A stretch of 64,000 nucleotides of DNA from Enoplolaimus lenunculus (taxonomy: Eukaryota > Nematoda > Enoplea > Enoplida > Thoracostomopsidae). A program made the position numbers and the translations under genes. Of the stretch, positions 25,023 to 37,987 are shown piece after piece. How positions within the stretch are numbered: position 1 is the first letter of the stretch; each line of letters starts with the position of its first letter. The notes beneath the pieces are model-generated. The model was not told where the DNA came from. It did not search any database and saw only the letters and a list, made by a program, of their open reading frames with translations. The DNA is taken from NCBI GenBank assembly GCA_030248215.1, contig JASANG010003934.1:1-64000 (forward strand). The letters run 5' to 3'.

Positions 25023-27019
25023 AGTTTAATTGTGTACGACCATTGTATACAAAATCATGTTGCAAATCGAAAATGAATTATGTATTTGCTTCTGTTTGTT
25101 TTTACGCTTACGAGTTATATTCCACCTGACGCTTTTTGTCGTGTGGTGCATTGTTTTTTGTGTGGTTTGAAAAGATATATAGACATTTTGGCCAATGTTA
25201 TGAAACATTTGTAAGCCTATGATCCTAAGCGTTAAAAACTCTAAGCCTACTCAAAAATGTAATCCAGAATCTAATCCTTCTGTTACAGGTGTACCAAAAA
25301 CTGGGACGGCCCTTAAATGAATGTATAAAAGAAATTGCTGTGAGAGATAAAGTATGTTTAAATTTCGAAAGTTATCACTTGAGTGAGTGCGCTAATCTAT
25401 TGAAAAAGTCATCAGTTTAACACATGGTAATTGCATTACAATTTACAAATTCTTTAAGCTAATGTCTATACGATATTAGTCAATATGCGCTGTGTAGTTA
25501 AAAGTATAAAATTATATGACGAGCTCAAATTTTGCTGCAAACTTATTTGATATCCGACGACTCAGTCACTGTTCTGAATTTTGATTGTGATGCTGTGGGT
25601 TCGGCATGCCTGCTTCTGGTTCAGGCTTGAGTCATATATTTCGTATATATGAGTAGAAGATTTGTTCTATTTGATAGTTCATATGTGTAAAATGTAAAAT
25701 CAGCGGGCATAATGTTTTTCATTTTTGCGGTTCATTCCATGTTTACATTCCATTATGAATTTATTTTAAACTTGGTTTTATTTTGTTTCTAATAAAGTTT
25801 GAATATATACAATTGGACAATGGGTTTCGATTGAATATTGAGCAGCTAATGTAAACAACAATTGAACGCAACAGTTTATTTTGGTTGATATGTTAGCCAG
25901 TTACAGAAGCATAAATTTTAGGTATGCTACGGTAAGTGCGCTTGATGGTAGACGTGCTAATTTTGGTAATTTGTATTAAAGCTACTTATGGCCAACTGCT
26001 GTTACTAGTATGTGCAAGGTGGCATAAATTTTGTGTTAAACTTTAAAACAATTTTAACGTTAAAGCTGAAAATAATCAAGAACCTGCGAACTTAGGAATA
26101 TGCTTTTACTACTGTTGCTGCCCAATTCTATATATACATTGGCCGATACTTTTACTGTCGCCAGTTGCGTGTGTCACCGTGTCCTAGCCGGTACCCAGAT
26201 GTGGATTCAGGCCACCTTTAAAATTTTTGCCGACCCTTAAAGTTTTAGACCTTTTGTAAACCCCATCCTGCGAATGTTTTAACCCCACCTTGCATGACCT
26301 TGACTCGCGTACGATGTCGCACAACTAAGTGTCAGTGTTACTGTGAAAATGGTATAATCAACTACCTATATTTGGTTGTCGTCGTGTTCCATGGTCAAGA
26401 ACAAACTTCATGGTATACAAAAATGTTTAGCCTAAACTGGCTTTGGCCAAAAGTTAACCGGGCTTTACAAGTAACAAATAGCGCCTGTTACAACTCCGTA
26501 TTTCGACCACACCACAAAATACTCATAACGCCAGGACCGGACCGGTCCAGTATTAACGGAACGCCGATGCGGATCGGAAGTCGACCAATAATTAATCGCT
26601 TAATTACTGAACAATCGCAAATTCACATGCTGCTTAAGTGCGTGATCCAAATTTTGCCTCTAAAGCATAAAACCAGAGCGGTAGCATTTTAAACAACATA
26701 TTTATCGGCCACCATCTGATACTTTCGGTCGAATCAGACCGTGGCGGTGAGAACTTCTGGACCGCTACACATCACTGCTATAAGAGCCTTCGAATATTTC
26801 CTACACTTTTATTCGTAGGTTTAGCCTTAGGGCAATGCTTGCTTATACATACGAATAAACCTAAGCCTTTGCTTAAGCCTTGTAAAGCCGGAGCTTAAGT
26901 GTAAGCTTAAATGTTAACCGTAAATCTTGGGAAAGTGTAAAATAGCTGCTAGATATTTTATTTTACTAAAGTACAATATGAGTTTTAATTTATCTCTTTT
27001 AAGATGTTTTTGCTTCCTA

Positions 27020-27446
27020 CTGTAGCGACCCGAATAAGAGGGGGTAGGTAATAAGAGGGGGTCCATATTTCGAGTCGCAATCAATAGGAGTCCGTATCCC
27101 TAATGAGAGTCCGTGAGCGGATAGAGTCCCTATACCCTAATTAGAGTCGATAAGTGTCAATTGTCCCTAACTGTAGCGAATAAATGACTCCAGGGCCATA
27201 TAAAGTTGAGTTCGAAACTTTAAAGCGTACTTAAGTTTTGAAAGTAATTCCTAAGTATAGCGTTGCATTATCGGTCAAGCTTTTGGCACAAAACATGAAC
27301 GTTTAATTCAGCGGATAGTTGCAATACCGAATTGCAGCGGAGGGTGGGTTGAAAATAAATAACAGTCCGTAACCGAATAACAAGGGGGTTTCCTCTGGAG
27401 AGGCTAAATGAATATCAGTCTCCCCGTCTTATTCAGGTCGCTACAG
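27020..27446. mobile_element. Tc1/mariner-like MITE, 427 bp, TA target site
   Basis: The ends are CTGTAGCGACCCGAATAAG and CTTATTCAGGTCGCTACAG, flanked by TA on both sides (27018-27019 and 27447-27448). The interior has conserved phrases shared with four other copies in the window, such as GAGTCCGTATCCCTAATGAG, GGCCATATAAAGTTGAGTTC and CCGTAACCGAATAACAAGGG. It has no coding capacity. A TA duplication and C-A-G outer ends fit the Tc1/mariner group. Confidence 0.85.
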
Positions 27447-27850
27447 TACACATTTCATAACCGAAATATTATACGAGTTAGATTTCTTAGACAGCATAAT
27501 GTGATAGTATTGTCTCAGGCCACGTTTTTATGATATCGTGCGAAAAACTTTCTAGTTTGTTATAATGAAAGACATGTTCCTGTGGCATCTGCCATAGTTG
27601 CATGTTAGTACGCAAATTATGAACAAGTAAACAACTATCCAAATGACCTTGCTGTCCACGTAGGTAACAGCAACAAACTAACGTTCGACTCAGTTGACTA
27701 ACAGATGTTTTTCAATGTGAAAATGGCTGCATTAAGGGGTACCTTCGCGGTGACGATACCATTTATTTGAGTTTCAGTCAAATAACTTGTTTATTTTATA
27801 CTTTAGCCACGAAAACAAGCGTAGTTTGATATTTTGTTAAAGTTAAATTT

Positions 27851-30800
27851 ATGCCTGCCTTTGACGCAAGTGCAAACTGTTCGGACGGAAGCGGTTTGCC
27901 TGGTGTCGGTGTTCAAGATGTTTCACTGCGATTCACGCAGTCAGAGTATGAAGAATTGTCTCGTTTAATTGACTCGATCGAATCGAATCTCAACGCCAAT
28001 GACAGTGTTGCATTGGAGGTTAGTGAAAATTGCATTTTCATTTTAACTGAATTTTGGTTACATAACGGTCACAATGGCAATAATTGGTGTCGAATTCAGA
28101 CTTCCACTACGTATATAAGTGGTTGACGCAGCGGAACAGCAAATTCTACGTCGTAGGTTAGAGTTCCGCGGCAATTGTAGGAAAATTTTCTTGTAAGGCT
28201 ATAGAGTACTCGCTTTAGGTAAAGTTGTTCGCCCCCTTCATAAGCATTAAATTATGCTACCGTAGGGTGCGGCCGGATAACGATTAACCGGATACCGGAA
28301 CCGGATACGGATATCCGTTTTGCGGGATAGTACACTGGAATCGGATATCCTGTCGCACCCTGACCATGAGACGACCAATAGAAAGTATACAGGCAAATAA
28401 TATATTATGAAGAATACTTTTTCTACCGTTAAACATACGTATACATATATGTAATAGCCCGAAATAAGTGCATCGCAGACGTGCGCAGTCAAATGAGGAA
28501 TACGCTTGATACCAAATAACACCCAGAGTGCAACCGGAAGTCCGATTCCGATTAGAATTCCGATTCAAAACAAGTTCCGATTGCGATTTCACTATAAATT
28601 TGAACCGGAATTTTGAAATTTTTGAAATTTTAATTTTAATGGTACTTGTGATAGGTTGCATAAAAATTATGTATCATTTATGTATTAATTTGCTTTCGGT
28701 GGCTTGATTTATCAAGTATTCATTGTAGTTTAGTTTTACAAAACCAACAAATCATCACCAATTTGTTCATACGACGTGTTTGAATATTGTTGCCAGCCGA
28801 CAGGCATCCTTAATCATTATTTTTTGTAATACAAATTATCCGTATAGTCTCAAAATTTCTAGTTACGATTCCGGTATAAATTTGGTGTTCCGCTTCCGAT
28901 TTCGGTATACTCCACTTCCTCTTTGCACCTTGCTCTCAGCTGCTGTTAAACTTATCGGATAGAAAATTTAGCTTTGATCCGATAAAGTGGTTGAATCGAG
29001 TCCGTAGAACAGATGCGAATTACGCAAGCTATATTACTATACACTTGCGACGGAGTTTGCAGTAACTCAATCGCCTACCATATTTAGTACATCCCCGGGT
29101 ACTAAACCTTAATTTTTCGGCGCCTATTCGAACGGTGACCGCAGCAAATCTGTACAACATATAAACGCACCGCCGAATGTGAACCGCAGACCCACTCCAC
29201 TTGAGTGCGCCTTCCCGCGAGAATTGAGCACTTAATTCTGATAGCAACTGTAGATTCTTGTTTGACCTGTAAGCTATTTCGTTCGAGGCGAACAAGTTTT
29301 TGACTAAGAAACATTGGCAACTTTTGAATTCTTATATTTGCACTGAAAATCATTTTAAGGTCATTGCACAATATTTAAGGTGAGTTTGCTCGTATAAATC
29401 CAACGTAATTAATTGGGTTTTGCTGTTGTTTTTAGTTTACGCTTAAAGTATACTAGTCTGCCAGCTTTGCGCATTGCGCAAAAGTTAGCGAAAGCACAAA
29501 AATTTCCGTCCAAATTTTCTTGTCATAGAACAATCACGTGTATTTCTTGAAAAATTATTGTAAATAAAGTAATACTGGAAAGTTGCCCAAAATGCGTATG
29601 TGGGGCGTTCCAGCTTTAATATGTAGATTATATTATAATAATACAGTCAGCAATTGCGCATATATAACTTGCTGTTGTTCTTGTAACCCTTGTACATTTA
29701 ACTGATTGATTATTCCGGGTTTCTAATTCCGCTGCAAAAGGTTTGTGTCGGATTCTGATTTTGAATAAATATTGTTATGATTGGAACCTTGCTAAACACG
29801 CTTTTTATCTGCATTATGTGCCTTTTTATTGTTTTAGCGTTCCCTCGAACGATACCAATACGTGCTTGATCAATATCAAGAACAACCGCATTTGCTTGAC
29901 ATTCATCTTAATGAGTTACTAGACGCGCTGTTTTCACGTGTGCGTTCCCAGGATGATGCGGTGTCAATAGAAAGTAGCAAATATTTGGCACATTTGACGA
30001 AAGTTCGTGGCGTTAAGGTAAATCTTACGCTGGATTGAATTATGGTTAGCAAGTCGGATTTGACCGACAGGGAGTATTATATAATTTTCTGTGGGACAGA
30101 GCTTGTGGCGTAAGAGGCGTATTCCCTTTAAAACTTTCACAGATATTGCCGTTTATGCAAACCATGATATAGCGAAGACGATTGGACAGCATGGCGTTCG
30201 CAGTAAAATTCATGACGTTTCAAAATATTTCGTAAAGTATTAAGCTTACAGCTCACTATAACTGTCAAGAAAGAACGGTTGATTCTTAATCATTTTGGTC
30301 TTGTGTCAGTGTGTTTTTTTACTTAATTTCACTTCTCTGTGTGTTGTCAACACGTATATAACTATTTACCACAGGTTTGTCATAGCTGATATCTTATGTT
30401 TCAATGATCGGCATAACTTCTGTGGACGTGTCAAATTATTGGTATTTGTTTATTTTCCCGTACGCTGGAGTTGACTTGACAGAAAGCGAAGATTCCTCGT
30501 ACATTTCTGTTCATTATTTCCTTAGCCTGAGATTTGGGTTATTAATCCAGACATTATATATATGTTTGAAAGCAAACAAGTGTCAAATTATGTTTGCAGG
30601 TCATCTTGCGTCACATGTCGCACGAAGTGCACGACGTTGAACCAGTGCTTGGGCGGCTTGAAAATGAACCAAACGAGTCGATACGCTTAAACTGGGAACG
30701 CCGGTACGTTCATCTGATATGGCTTTCGTTACTCTGCAAATTACCGTTTGATCTTCGTCGATTTGATAGCACAACTACTACTACTACTACTACTACTTCG

Positions 30801-33800
30801 AAGTCAACTTCAGTCAGTACCGTTGGTTTAACAAATCTGGTCTTAGGCGACAATTGCCCATTGCTCGCCCAACGTATCCTACACGTTTCGCATCCGTATT
30901 TACTACATTCAAATAAATGTCGTGACGCGGCCGCACTTGTGATCGGAGCTCTGCTTAGTCGCCCAGATACATCGCAGCAACTGTGTGCAACATATGTTGG
31001 CGTGCTAACTAGCGAGCTGGATAGTATTGTTGCTAAGGTGACGGCGGCAACCTCAAACGTTAATACAGATTTGGCGACGTTTCCGCTGGAAGCACAAACG
31101 CACGCGGCTGGGATTTTAATTTGTATCGCAACTGTGTTCAAGCATGGTAAACGACAAGATATGACTGAAACAGCAGATAGTGTGATTGGGTCTACGATTG
31201 GTTAGTGTGATGTCTTTAGTAGCCTCACACACAGAATGAAATGTACAGTAATCGGAATTGTATCTACAATGCTAGCGTTCGTGTTTTTGTAATTACGTTT
31301 GCGACACAAGTGTGGTGTGGAACGGAATCGCGAAGGCAGTTGAATATGTTTAGGGGTAGCATGCGAACAAATTACTTGTTGTTGTTGAGATTAAAGGTCG
31401 GTATGTGTGGATAGCAAATTTTTCGGGTTTAATTTTATTGACACTGTGCAGTGAAACAACGTTCATGATTAGAAAGCGTTTGTTAAAAAATAAACTGTGT
31501 TTAAAAAATAATGTTGGAAAATTTTCAGGTTTATAGACGTGAAATTTATTCCCATATTCGAGCTTTTGTTTAGTACCTAGTGTCACAATCTCTTTGTGGG
31601 ATTCCATAAGCAGAAAATGCGGGATTCATAGCTTTGCAATTATTTCAACAAAATTAAGCAAGTTTATATTATTGCAGGCATTCCAATTTTGGGCGATAGT
31701 CAAAATATGCTACTGCGAAAACTTGTCGTAAAGTTAGCACAACGAATTGCGCTGGTTTTTTTGTCTCCACGTACTGCGTCGTGGCGCTACCAACGTGGTT
31801 GCCGGTCAATTGCTGATACGTTGAAAGCAAATCAAGCAGCAACAGACGCTACTACTCGCACTTGGCATACCACTACTGAAGAATCATCAAACGAAGCTAA
31901 ACCAACGGTAATTTCTGACTCAATTAACGCTAATTTTGTGATTGACAAAGAGAATAATTTTGAAAGTTCTGTTGGAAACTGTGATTCAGAAGCAATTAGA
32001 AATGTCTCAAACGATGCCGATGGAGACTATGAAATTCCAGAGCAAGTTGAACGGTTACTTGGTTGTGTGTTGACTGCGTTGTGTGACCGAGAAACGTTTG
32101 TGCGGTGGTCTGCTGCGAAAGGTGTCGGAAGAATTGTGTCCCGGTTGCCTCGTGACTTCGCAGACCAGTCTGTAGATTATTTGTTGGATACTCTGTTTGT
32201 ACCCGGAGCATCAGATGGCGCTTGGCACGGTGGGTGCCTAGCGCTGGCTGAACTTGCCCGTCGCGGCTATTTGCTGCCCGATCGACTTAAACGTGTTGTG
32301 CCGTTGGTCGCTCGGGCGCTAGCATACGACGAAATCAAAGGCAGGTACGCAGTTGGCGCTCAAGTACGCGACGCGGCATGCTATGTAGCGTGGGCGTGTG
32401 CGCGAGCGTATCAGCCTTCTGATTTGGCGCCGTATGTGCCAATACTGGCTTCGGCATTACTCACTGAAGCGCTTTTTGACCGCGAAGTGAACTGTCGCCG
32501 CGCAGCATCGGCCGCTTTTCAAGAAAACGTCGGCCGGCAAGGTACGTTCCCACACGGCATTGAAATATTAACGCTGATTGATTATTTTGCCGTGGGTAAT
32601 CGAAATTCGTGCTACTGGGACATTTCAGTGATGATTGCAAGCCGCTACAACGAATATACCAAAATTATTATCGATCATCTTGTTCAGTTGAAAATACCAC
32701 ATTGGGATGAAGAAATACGGTGTACGGCGGCACATGCCCTTGGATGCCTTACTTCTGTAGCCACTTCGTACATTGTATCTGATTGTATACCGAAACTGAT
32801 CAACTATGCAAAGACTCAAAATGAACTTTTTGTTCAGCAGGGTGGCCTACTTGCTCTTGGCCGAGTCCTGATTTCATTGTCGGCTATGGTTACGTCTAAT
32901 GGGCTTGACGATGATAGTGTTGAAGATTATATTGATCCAGATGTTTTAGCCGAGGTACTAGGTTTGCCGGCGACCCTATGTGGCCGAAATCGCGACCTAC
33001 GAGGGTTGGGCGGTGACATTATTCGATACGGGTTACACAATTTAATTGACGATGTCTGTGGATGCGAACGTGTAGCGTTGCAACGAGATCTGTTGACAGC
33101 TTGGTTTGAACTGCTTTCAAATAGCTTGAGTCATAGTGATGAACGGTTACGGCTTACCGCCGCAAAAGCGTTGGGTTCGGTTGCGCACAAGGTGGCGAGA
33201 TTTGTGAGCGTAAGCCAAAAACAAGCGTATACGAACTCGCTGATACAGAGAATGGAATGTACTAAATCGGAGAAAGAGCGGATTGGAGTATGTATTGCAC
33301 TTGGATGGTTGCCAGTTGCGTGGTACGAACACAATGGCGCGACTGTTTGTGGTGTGGAATCAAGTAATGAACATATTTTGTCAACGGTGGTAAAAGCATT
33401 AGCTAAGCATTGTTTTACGACAAGCGAAATCGATAGGCTTTGGGCAGAAAGCCGGCGTGATTGTATAAAATCACTGGCGAGAATTAGTAGGATTGTGCCG
33501 TTTACTAATCGTTCTGGTGATAATTATAACACAAAGAAAGAGCTCATAAACGGGGCTAATGTTACCGACCTTGCGTGGCGGACAGAACAAACAGACGGTA
33601 CCAAGGGTACGGTAATTATTGATGATTTTCTATTAAACCAGATTTGGGATACGTATTTGAAGTGTATGGACGACTATACTGTTGACCGCCGCGGGGACAT
33701 AGGTGTAATTGTTCGGGGGGCCGCGATGTCTGGTTTCCGACACCTGGCTATCAAACTGTCCCGGGAACGAAATGAGCTTGTAACACAGGCGAAGATTGAA

Positions 33801-35735
33801 TCTGCAGTCTACAATCTGATACAGAAGTGTGCTGAAAAGATTGATACCCTACGACTGATAGCAGCGAATACTATTATGGCCCTACTGTACCCAACAATGA
33901 CGCGGGGAGCAATTGGAAAGACCAGTATAGCAGGTTCGTATAGTGATTTAATAGCTGGCGAACTGAGTAGGTCTCATGATGATACTTGTTTAGGGACAGC
34001 TGATTGTACAGCGCTCAGTTCAGGACCAGAAGTGCCATACATTCCAAAGCGATCCTTGTTAGAGTCAATTTTCAACAGAGAAACGTTTCACGATGTGCGA
34101 ACAACCATGGACGTTCCCATAGACGACTCGGAGTTTGAATTTGGATTTAAACGTTTTTCAACTTTCAGTGACAAAGCATCTACTCAAGCGAGCAGCCCTG
34201 ATAGCGAACACGGGCCGCCTGGATCTCAAACCGGAAGCTTTAGTCAATCGTCGCATAAAACCGTAGAGTTTTACGCTAACAACTGGGCAATGGCGTCATT
34301 TTCGTTTCCCAGACTTGCTCGGTTGTTAGAAGTCAAGGAATTTTTGCCGCATGTCACACTTGGGTTTATTGTAAGCGCAGGCGATTTAACAGAATCGACG
34401 TCAAAGCATGCAAGTGATGCATTTTTGAATTATATTTCAAGTTTATCTGACAAACCAAGGCAAATGGACGAGGTCTTAGCGCTGTTGGTTGGTATTTTTA
34501 AACGGTATTTTAGAGAGCGACGAGTAACGCTGCCGCTAATGCGGCTGCTTGATATTTTACTGACGTCCGGATATTTGGAGCCGTACGACCAATGTGGACA
34601 CGAAGATAGTGGAGACTGCGAAGGTTATAGTAGGCGTCGTGATATTACGTTGATTTCTGCGTTGTTGGAGTGCACGTTAAAAGTTAGTATGTTTTATTTG
34701 GCGAGTTTTGGGCAACAGAGAAACTTCCCCGCTACGCAAGCGCTGTGAGTGCATTAAATCGCGGAACTGGTTTTTCTGTAAATTTCTATTTGCTAGAATG
34801 GATGTTCTTAGCGGATCTCAACTAGAATTAATACCCATTTTTAATACCTTTCAATCTTGGAGATTCATCCTAAATGTAAATTATTGAAAGATGTGTTGTG
34901 ATATAACATCTTTTTGAAGAATTTTCGCGTGCAGAATCAGGTAGAAATCTGGTGCAAACCATCCTACTTCCGTTATACAAAACTTAAACATATTTTCAGG
35001 AAATTCAAAATTGTAAAAATATGGAAAAACTAATCGCAGGAATCACAGTTGCGTGCGGAATGCTGCAATTTCAGTCAGGCTCAATTGCCGAAACTGCGCT
35101 TTTGTATTTACTTCGAACGCTTAAAAAGTCGATTCCGCGCGTGAAGACGTTTGTTGCCGAACAGCTTTACACTGCGCTACTGACGTATGGCAGCATCGCT
35201 TTAGACAATCATTCTGAGCAGGTACATAATGTTTGACACAGACTAATTTTTTACTGAGTTTAAAAAAATTTTGCATTTAGGAATTTGTGTGGCTTGTTTC
35301 TACCACTTGATAAGTGCATATTTAGAACTTTGTTAATTTACGTGGTTTTAGGGTGGTCTGTCAGGTACACTTTGTTTTCAAGTATTTCATGCACTAAAGT
35401 TTCGATGGTATTTCAATGACATAAACTAATATACAAATATTGTGTTGTTTTCGGTTGCCGCTCATCAAGTTGTAAACAAGAGCTTGACCAGAGCTAAGGA
35501 GTTGGTTTGAGGATTTAAGTTGATTTTGAGTTTGAAAGCAAGCGTTAATTGCCTATTTTTGAATATTAGACCGCCCATTCTTCGTTTGCCTGTTTGGTAC
35601 AGTGCTAACGAGTAATGACTTCATTGCGCATTTTAGTTAATGACGCTTTTGGATAGCACAAATTGGTTAGCGAAAGACGAGCAACTGGAGCCTGTTGTTG
35701 ATGAAATTGCATCCATGCTGCACATTGAACTGTGA
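27851..35735 (+). CDS. TBCD: Tubulin-specific chaperone D (tubulin folding cofactor D), 6 exons
   Basis: Exons: 27851-28018, 29838-30017, 30600-31200, 31678-34682, 35000-35221, 35637-35735; 4275 nt, 1424 residues plus TGA, with phase preserved and GT-AG introns. TBCD captures and folds beta-tubulin with cofactors A-E and Arl2, and can take heterodimers apart; it acts in the cytosol. The HEAT/ARM-type protein is recognised from YQEQPHLLD (exon 2), RHMSHEVHDVEPVL (exon 3), WRYQRGCRSIADTL, VRWSAAKGVGRI, WHGGCLALAELARRG, the hallmark NCRRAASAAFQENVGRQG near residues 588-605, ESRRDCIKSLARI, MDDYTVDRRGDIG, and LLTYG near the end. The human protein is about 1192 residues. The excess here is an acidic linker near 360-425, a poly-Thr run near 176-184, and a Ser-rich insertion of about 120 residues near 1060-1180. 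The start is the first in-frame ATG before a clean donor. Confidence 0.95.
28263..28362. mobile_element. Short hAT-like MITE remnant in TBCD intron 1
   Basis: The left end TAGGGTGCGGCCGGATAA and right end GGATATCCTGTCGCACCCTG are opposed. About 100 bp remain, rich in CCGGATA and CCGGAAC motifs. No clear target duplication survives. Confidence 0.55.
28524..28932. mobile_element. Degraded hAT-like MITE in TBCD intron 1
   Basis: It starts CAGAGTGCAACCGGAAGTCC and appears to end CTCTTTGCACCTTG. Subterminal CCGATTCCGAT and CCGATTTCGGTAT motifs are opposed. It is the same broad family as the 12.69 kb element but old, and no target duplication was found. Confidence 0.45.
29450..29632 (+). repeat. 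Dispersed repeat of about 185 bp (copy 2, TBCD intron 1)
   Basis: It is the second copy of the ACTAGTCTGCCAG...CCAGCTTTAATAT repeat seen at 16678-16860, in the same orientation and also inside an intron of a + strand gene. Confidence 0.6.
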
Positions 35736-37227
35736 TACCTAATCAGATTTTGCGTTAGCTCTTTTTTGAAATCTTTAAACAAGCTTGTTTTGTGACTTGA
35801 AAAGTTTGCTATATTCACTGCTCTTGCGTAAATATACATACATATAATAATATGTCAACGGCCAATGTTATTTATTGCTGAAGCCTGAGCCTAAACATAA
35901 CCCTAGTCCATGACTTAAGTCTCTCATTGGAGTGCTGAGTTGCACGTAATTATTACCTTGTTAACAACGGATAATTGATTCATGTATAACGAGGCCTAAT
36001 TTTAGGCTTAGGTTTACGCTTATTTACTGATAGGCTTTATCCTTATGCTGAGTCTTAGGTTTAGGGATATGCTTGTAATGTTACGCCCTCAAAGGAACGT
36101 GGGTCCTTAAACAAAATCGAATTTCATTCTTGATCCGTATAAGCAAATGGGACTGGTAATAGTTCGTGATTTTGTGTGCTTATCCCAATCACCAGACCGT
36201 TGATAGTTAACTACACCTGAAGGTAGCTAACTATGTTGACCCAGCTAAGCTGTCAGATCTCCCCAAAATCCTTTTTACTTTCCAATAGCCCTTTTGGTCA
36301 CAATCTTTTTACAGATTCTGAGCCCGCAATACTTTTCGATATCCTTTTAACTCTTTTCCCAAAAATTTCCTTTTTCCCAATTTTATCCTTTTTTCCCAAA
36401 TTTTTCCTTTTTTCCGACCACTACCAAACCAGCATTGAAACCATCATGGTCACCATGCGAATAGTTCGTCATTTTGTGTGCTTATCCCAATCACCAACAC
36501 CGCGCTTTGAGTCCGTTTTCATTGACGCTATTTCGCTCTGGTTCAATAATGCAGTCGTTTTCCCTATTAATCCCCCGAACACAGTATATTTAAAGTACAC
36601 GAGTAAAGCACCGATACAAGTGATATGCTTAACTGTCGAACTTATTCCTGCTGAGGAGCCGAAAGTTCCTTTGTTTCGTGCTTTTCGCACGTCCACTACG
36701 ATAACTTAAACTGCAATTCCACTAGGTCACTATATCACAACGTACAAATACCAATGTAAACGTAAGTGACAACTAAACCCCAAAGCTTTGTAAAACTTCG
36801 CAAAATAATACCGTATAAAACCCCTTAAATCCATAAAAATCCAGCCAAAACTTGCCCCGCCAGAAGTGACTACCCTTAGAAAACTCTAAATAACTCTCCA
36901 GAACTCCCCGTACGGCATCCCCAAGTTACCCCACAAACCCACTGGTACTGGCCACAGGCTCCGCACTCTGTGCGCCTCTTGCTTCAATAACTTATCCGCC
37001 GGTTCACCGTATACTCTCATTGAGCTACCGTGACATGAATCAGTTTCTACCTAATTTAATTCCACTCGCAAACCGATAACATGCACTAATTCCAATAAAT
37101 CTCCAAAACAACACTTAATTTTGCAAAACACCAAGAAACCAAAACGCATCGATTTTAACATTTTAGAGTACTATATTGATTTTGGGGGCTGGCTACCCCA
37201 ACCCCCGTAGTTGGTTAATTTGCATAC
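35736..37227. other. Region downstream of TBCD
   Basis: It contains a degenerate TTAGGC-family MITE at about 35.88-36.11 kb, ending near ATGTTACGCCCTCAAAGGAACGTGGG. A direct repeat of about 35 bp (ATAGTTCGT-ATTTTGTGTGC, then TTATCCCAATCACCA) occurs at about 36155-36192 and 36461-36498. A pyrimidine-rich patch with repeated TTTTCCC lies at about 36.26-36.42 kb. Open frames at 36.2-36.7 kb on both strands have no recognisable domain. No canonical poly(A) hexamer for TBCD stood out. Confidence 0.45.
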
Positions 37228-37470
37228 CTACCGGTTGGCGATCTTCGGAAACTCAATGGCAAAATAAAGCCATTTTGTTTCAACAACGACAACATGTTTA
37301 GCACCCGGCGCCGACTGTAGCAAAGTGATTTCGCGGATAAAGCCTGCACATTCATAATACCTGTATTTAAAATGGCCACGCAGGGCCCAAATTGAACGAA
37401 CATTGCGGCGCATCCGCCACGCACAACGTTTGCAGTTTTTGCCCTTCCTAGCAACGTGTGATTCTAACAT
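37228..37470 (-). CDS. Candidate coding exon of unknown gene
   Basis: A minus-strand frame of about 80 codons begins ATG TTA GAA and ends at a good splice donor (CG, then GTAGGTATG, near 37228-37232). The upstream sequence offers a CTCTTTTAG acceptor. It is more GC-rich than its surroundings and reads KGKNCKRCAW...HVVVVETKWLYFAIEFPK. I do not recognise the family and found no continuing exon. An overlapping frame is also open, so this is only a candidate. Confidence 0.25.
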   Translation of the reverse strand: MLESHVARKGKNCKRCAWRMRRNVRSIWALRGHFKYRYYECAGFIREITLLQSAPGAKHVVVVETKWLYFAIEFPKIANR

Positions 37471-37987
37471 AAGTTCTAAAAGAGGCTAGGTGGATCCAGG
37501 GACTCCCTTAAGGTGTGGTTTTGGTTGGGTTTAGTTTTATAGTTTTGATTTTTAATTTAACATATGATTAAAAGTGGCACAGCCATCCTACAGGGACAAT
37601 AGAACCCTTCATTATCCAAATTAACCAGCACAAGTTATCTTTTATCGCAAGTGATTTAAAAAGTTTATATATAAAATTTCAGTGGGTGAGGCAGGCTGAA
37701 AAATTGTCCGCGTTTGTGAAGACCCATCAGGTATTCTTGTAGCAAGGAATTTTGAAACTGAGCGAGCTGCATATGGTTTCGACATGATGGACTATTTTTG
37801 TAGCTTTGATGTGCCTTTGTAGGTGTTTTGTAACAGTAAAAATGTTTTAATGGAGATATGAGCGGCTTTAAGGTTAATTTTTTGGTTCGCGTGCACTTGA
37901 TTGCTGAGTTGTAACTTCTGATTCCAGACACGGATTTATGTACGTTTCACGAGATGACAGCTGTGTATGCTAGTTTTAGCTATGCTA

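Larger units (their letters stand above)
22744..27850. other. SCAI-TBCD intergenic region
   Basis: About 5.1 kb without a convincing exon. It contains three recognisable MITEs, listed separately, plus TTAGGC-like fragments at about 25.21-25.32, 26.09-26.15 and 26.79-26.90 kb. The last is a hairpin of opposed TTAGG and CCTAA motifs. Open frames at about 24.5 and 26.3 kb have no recognisable motif and overlap repeat sequence. The TBCD promoter should lie near 27.5-27.8 kb but shows no canonical element. Confidence 0.5.

Noticed and set aside
36233-36709. 158-codon + strand frame
   Set aside because: Its first half is a TTTTCCC-rich low-complexity tract, part is a local direct repeat, and there is no recognisable domain or splice context.
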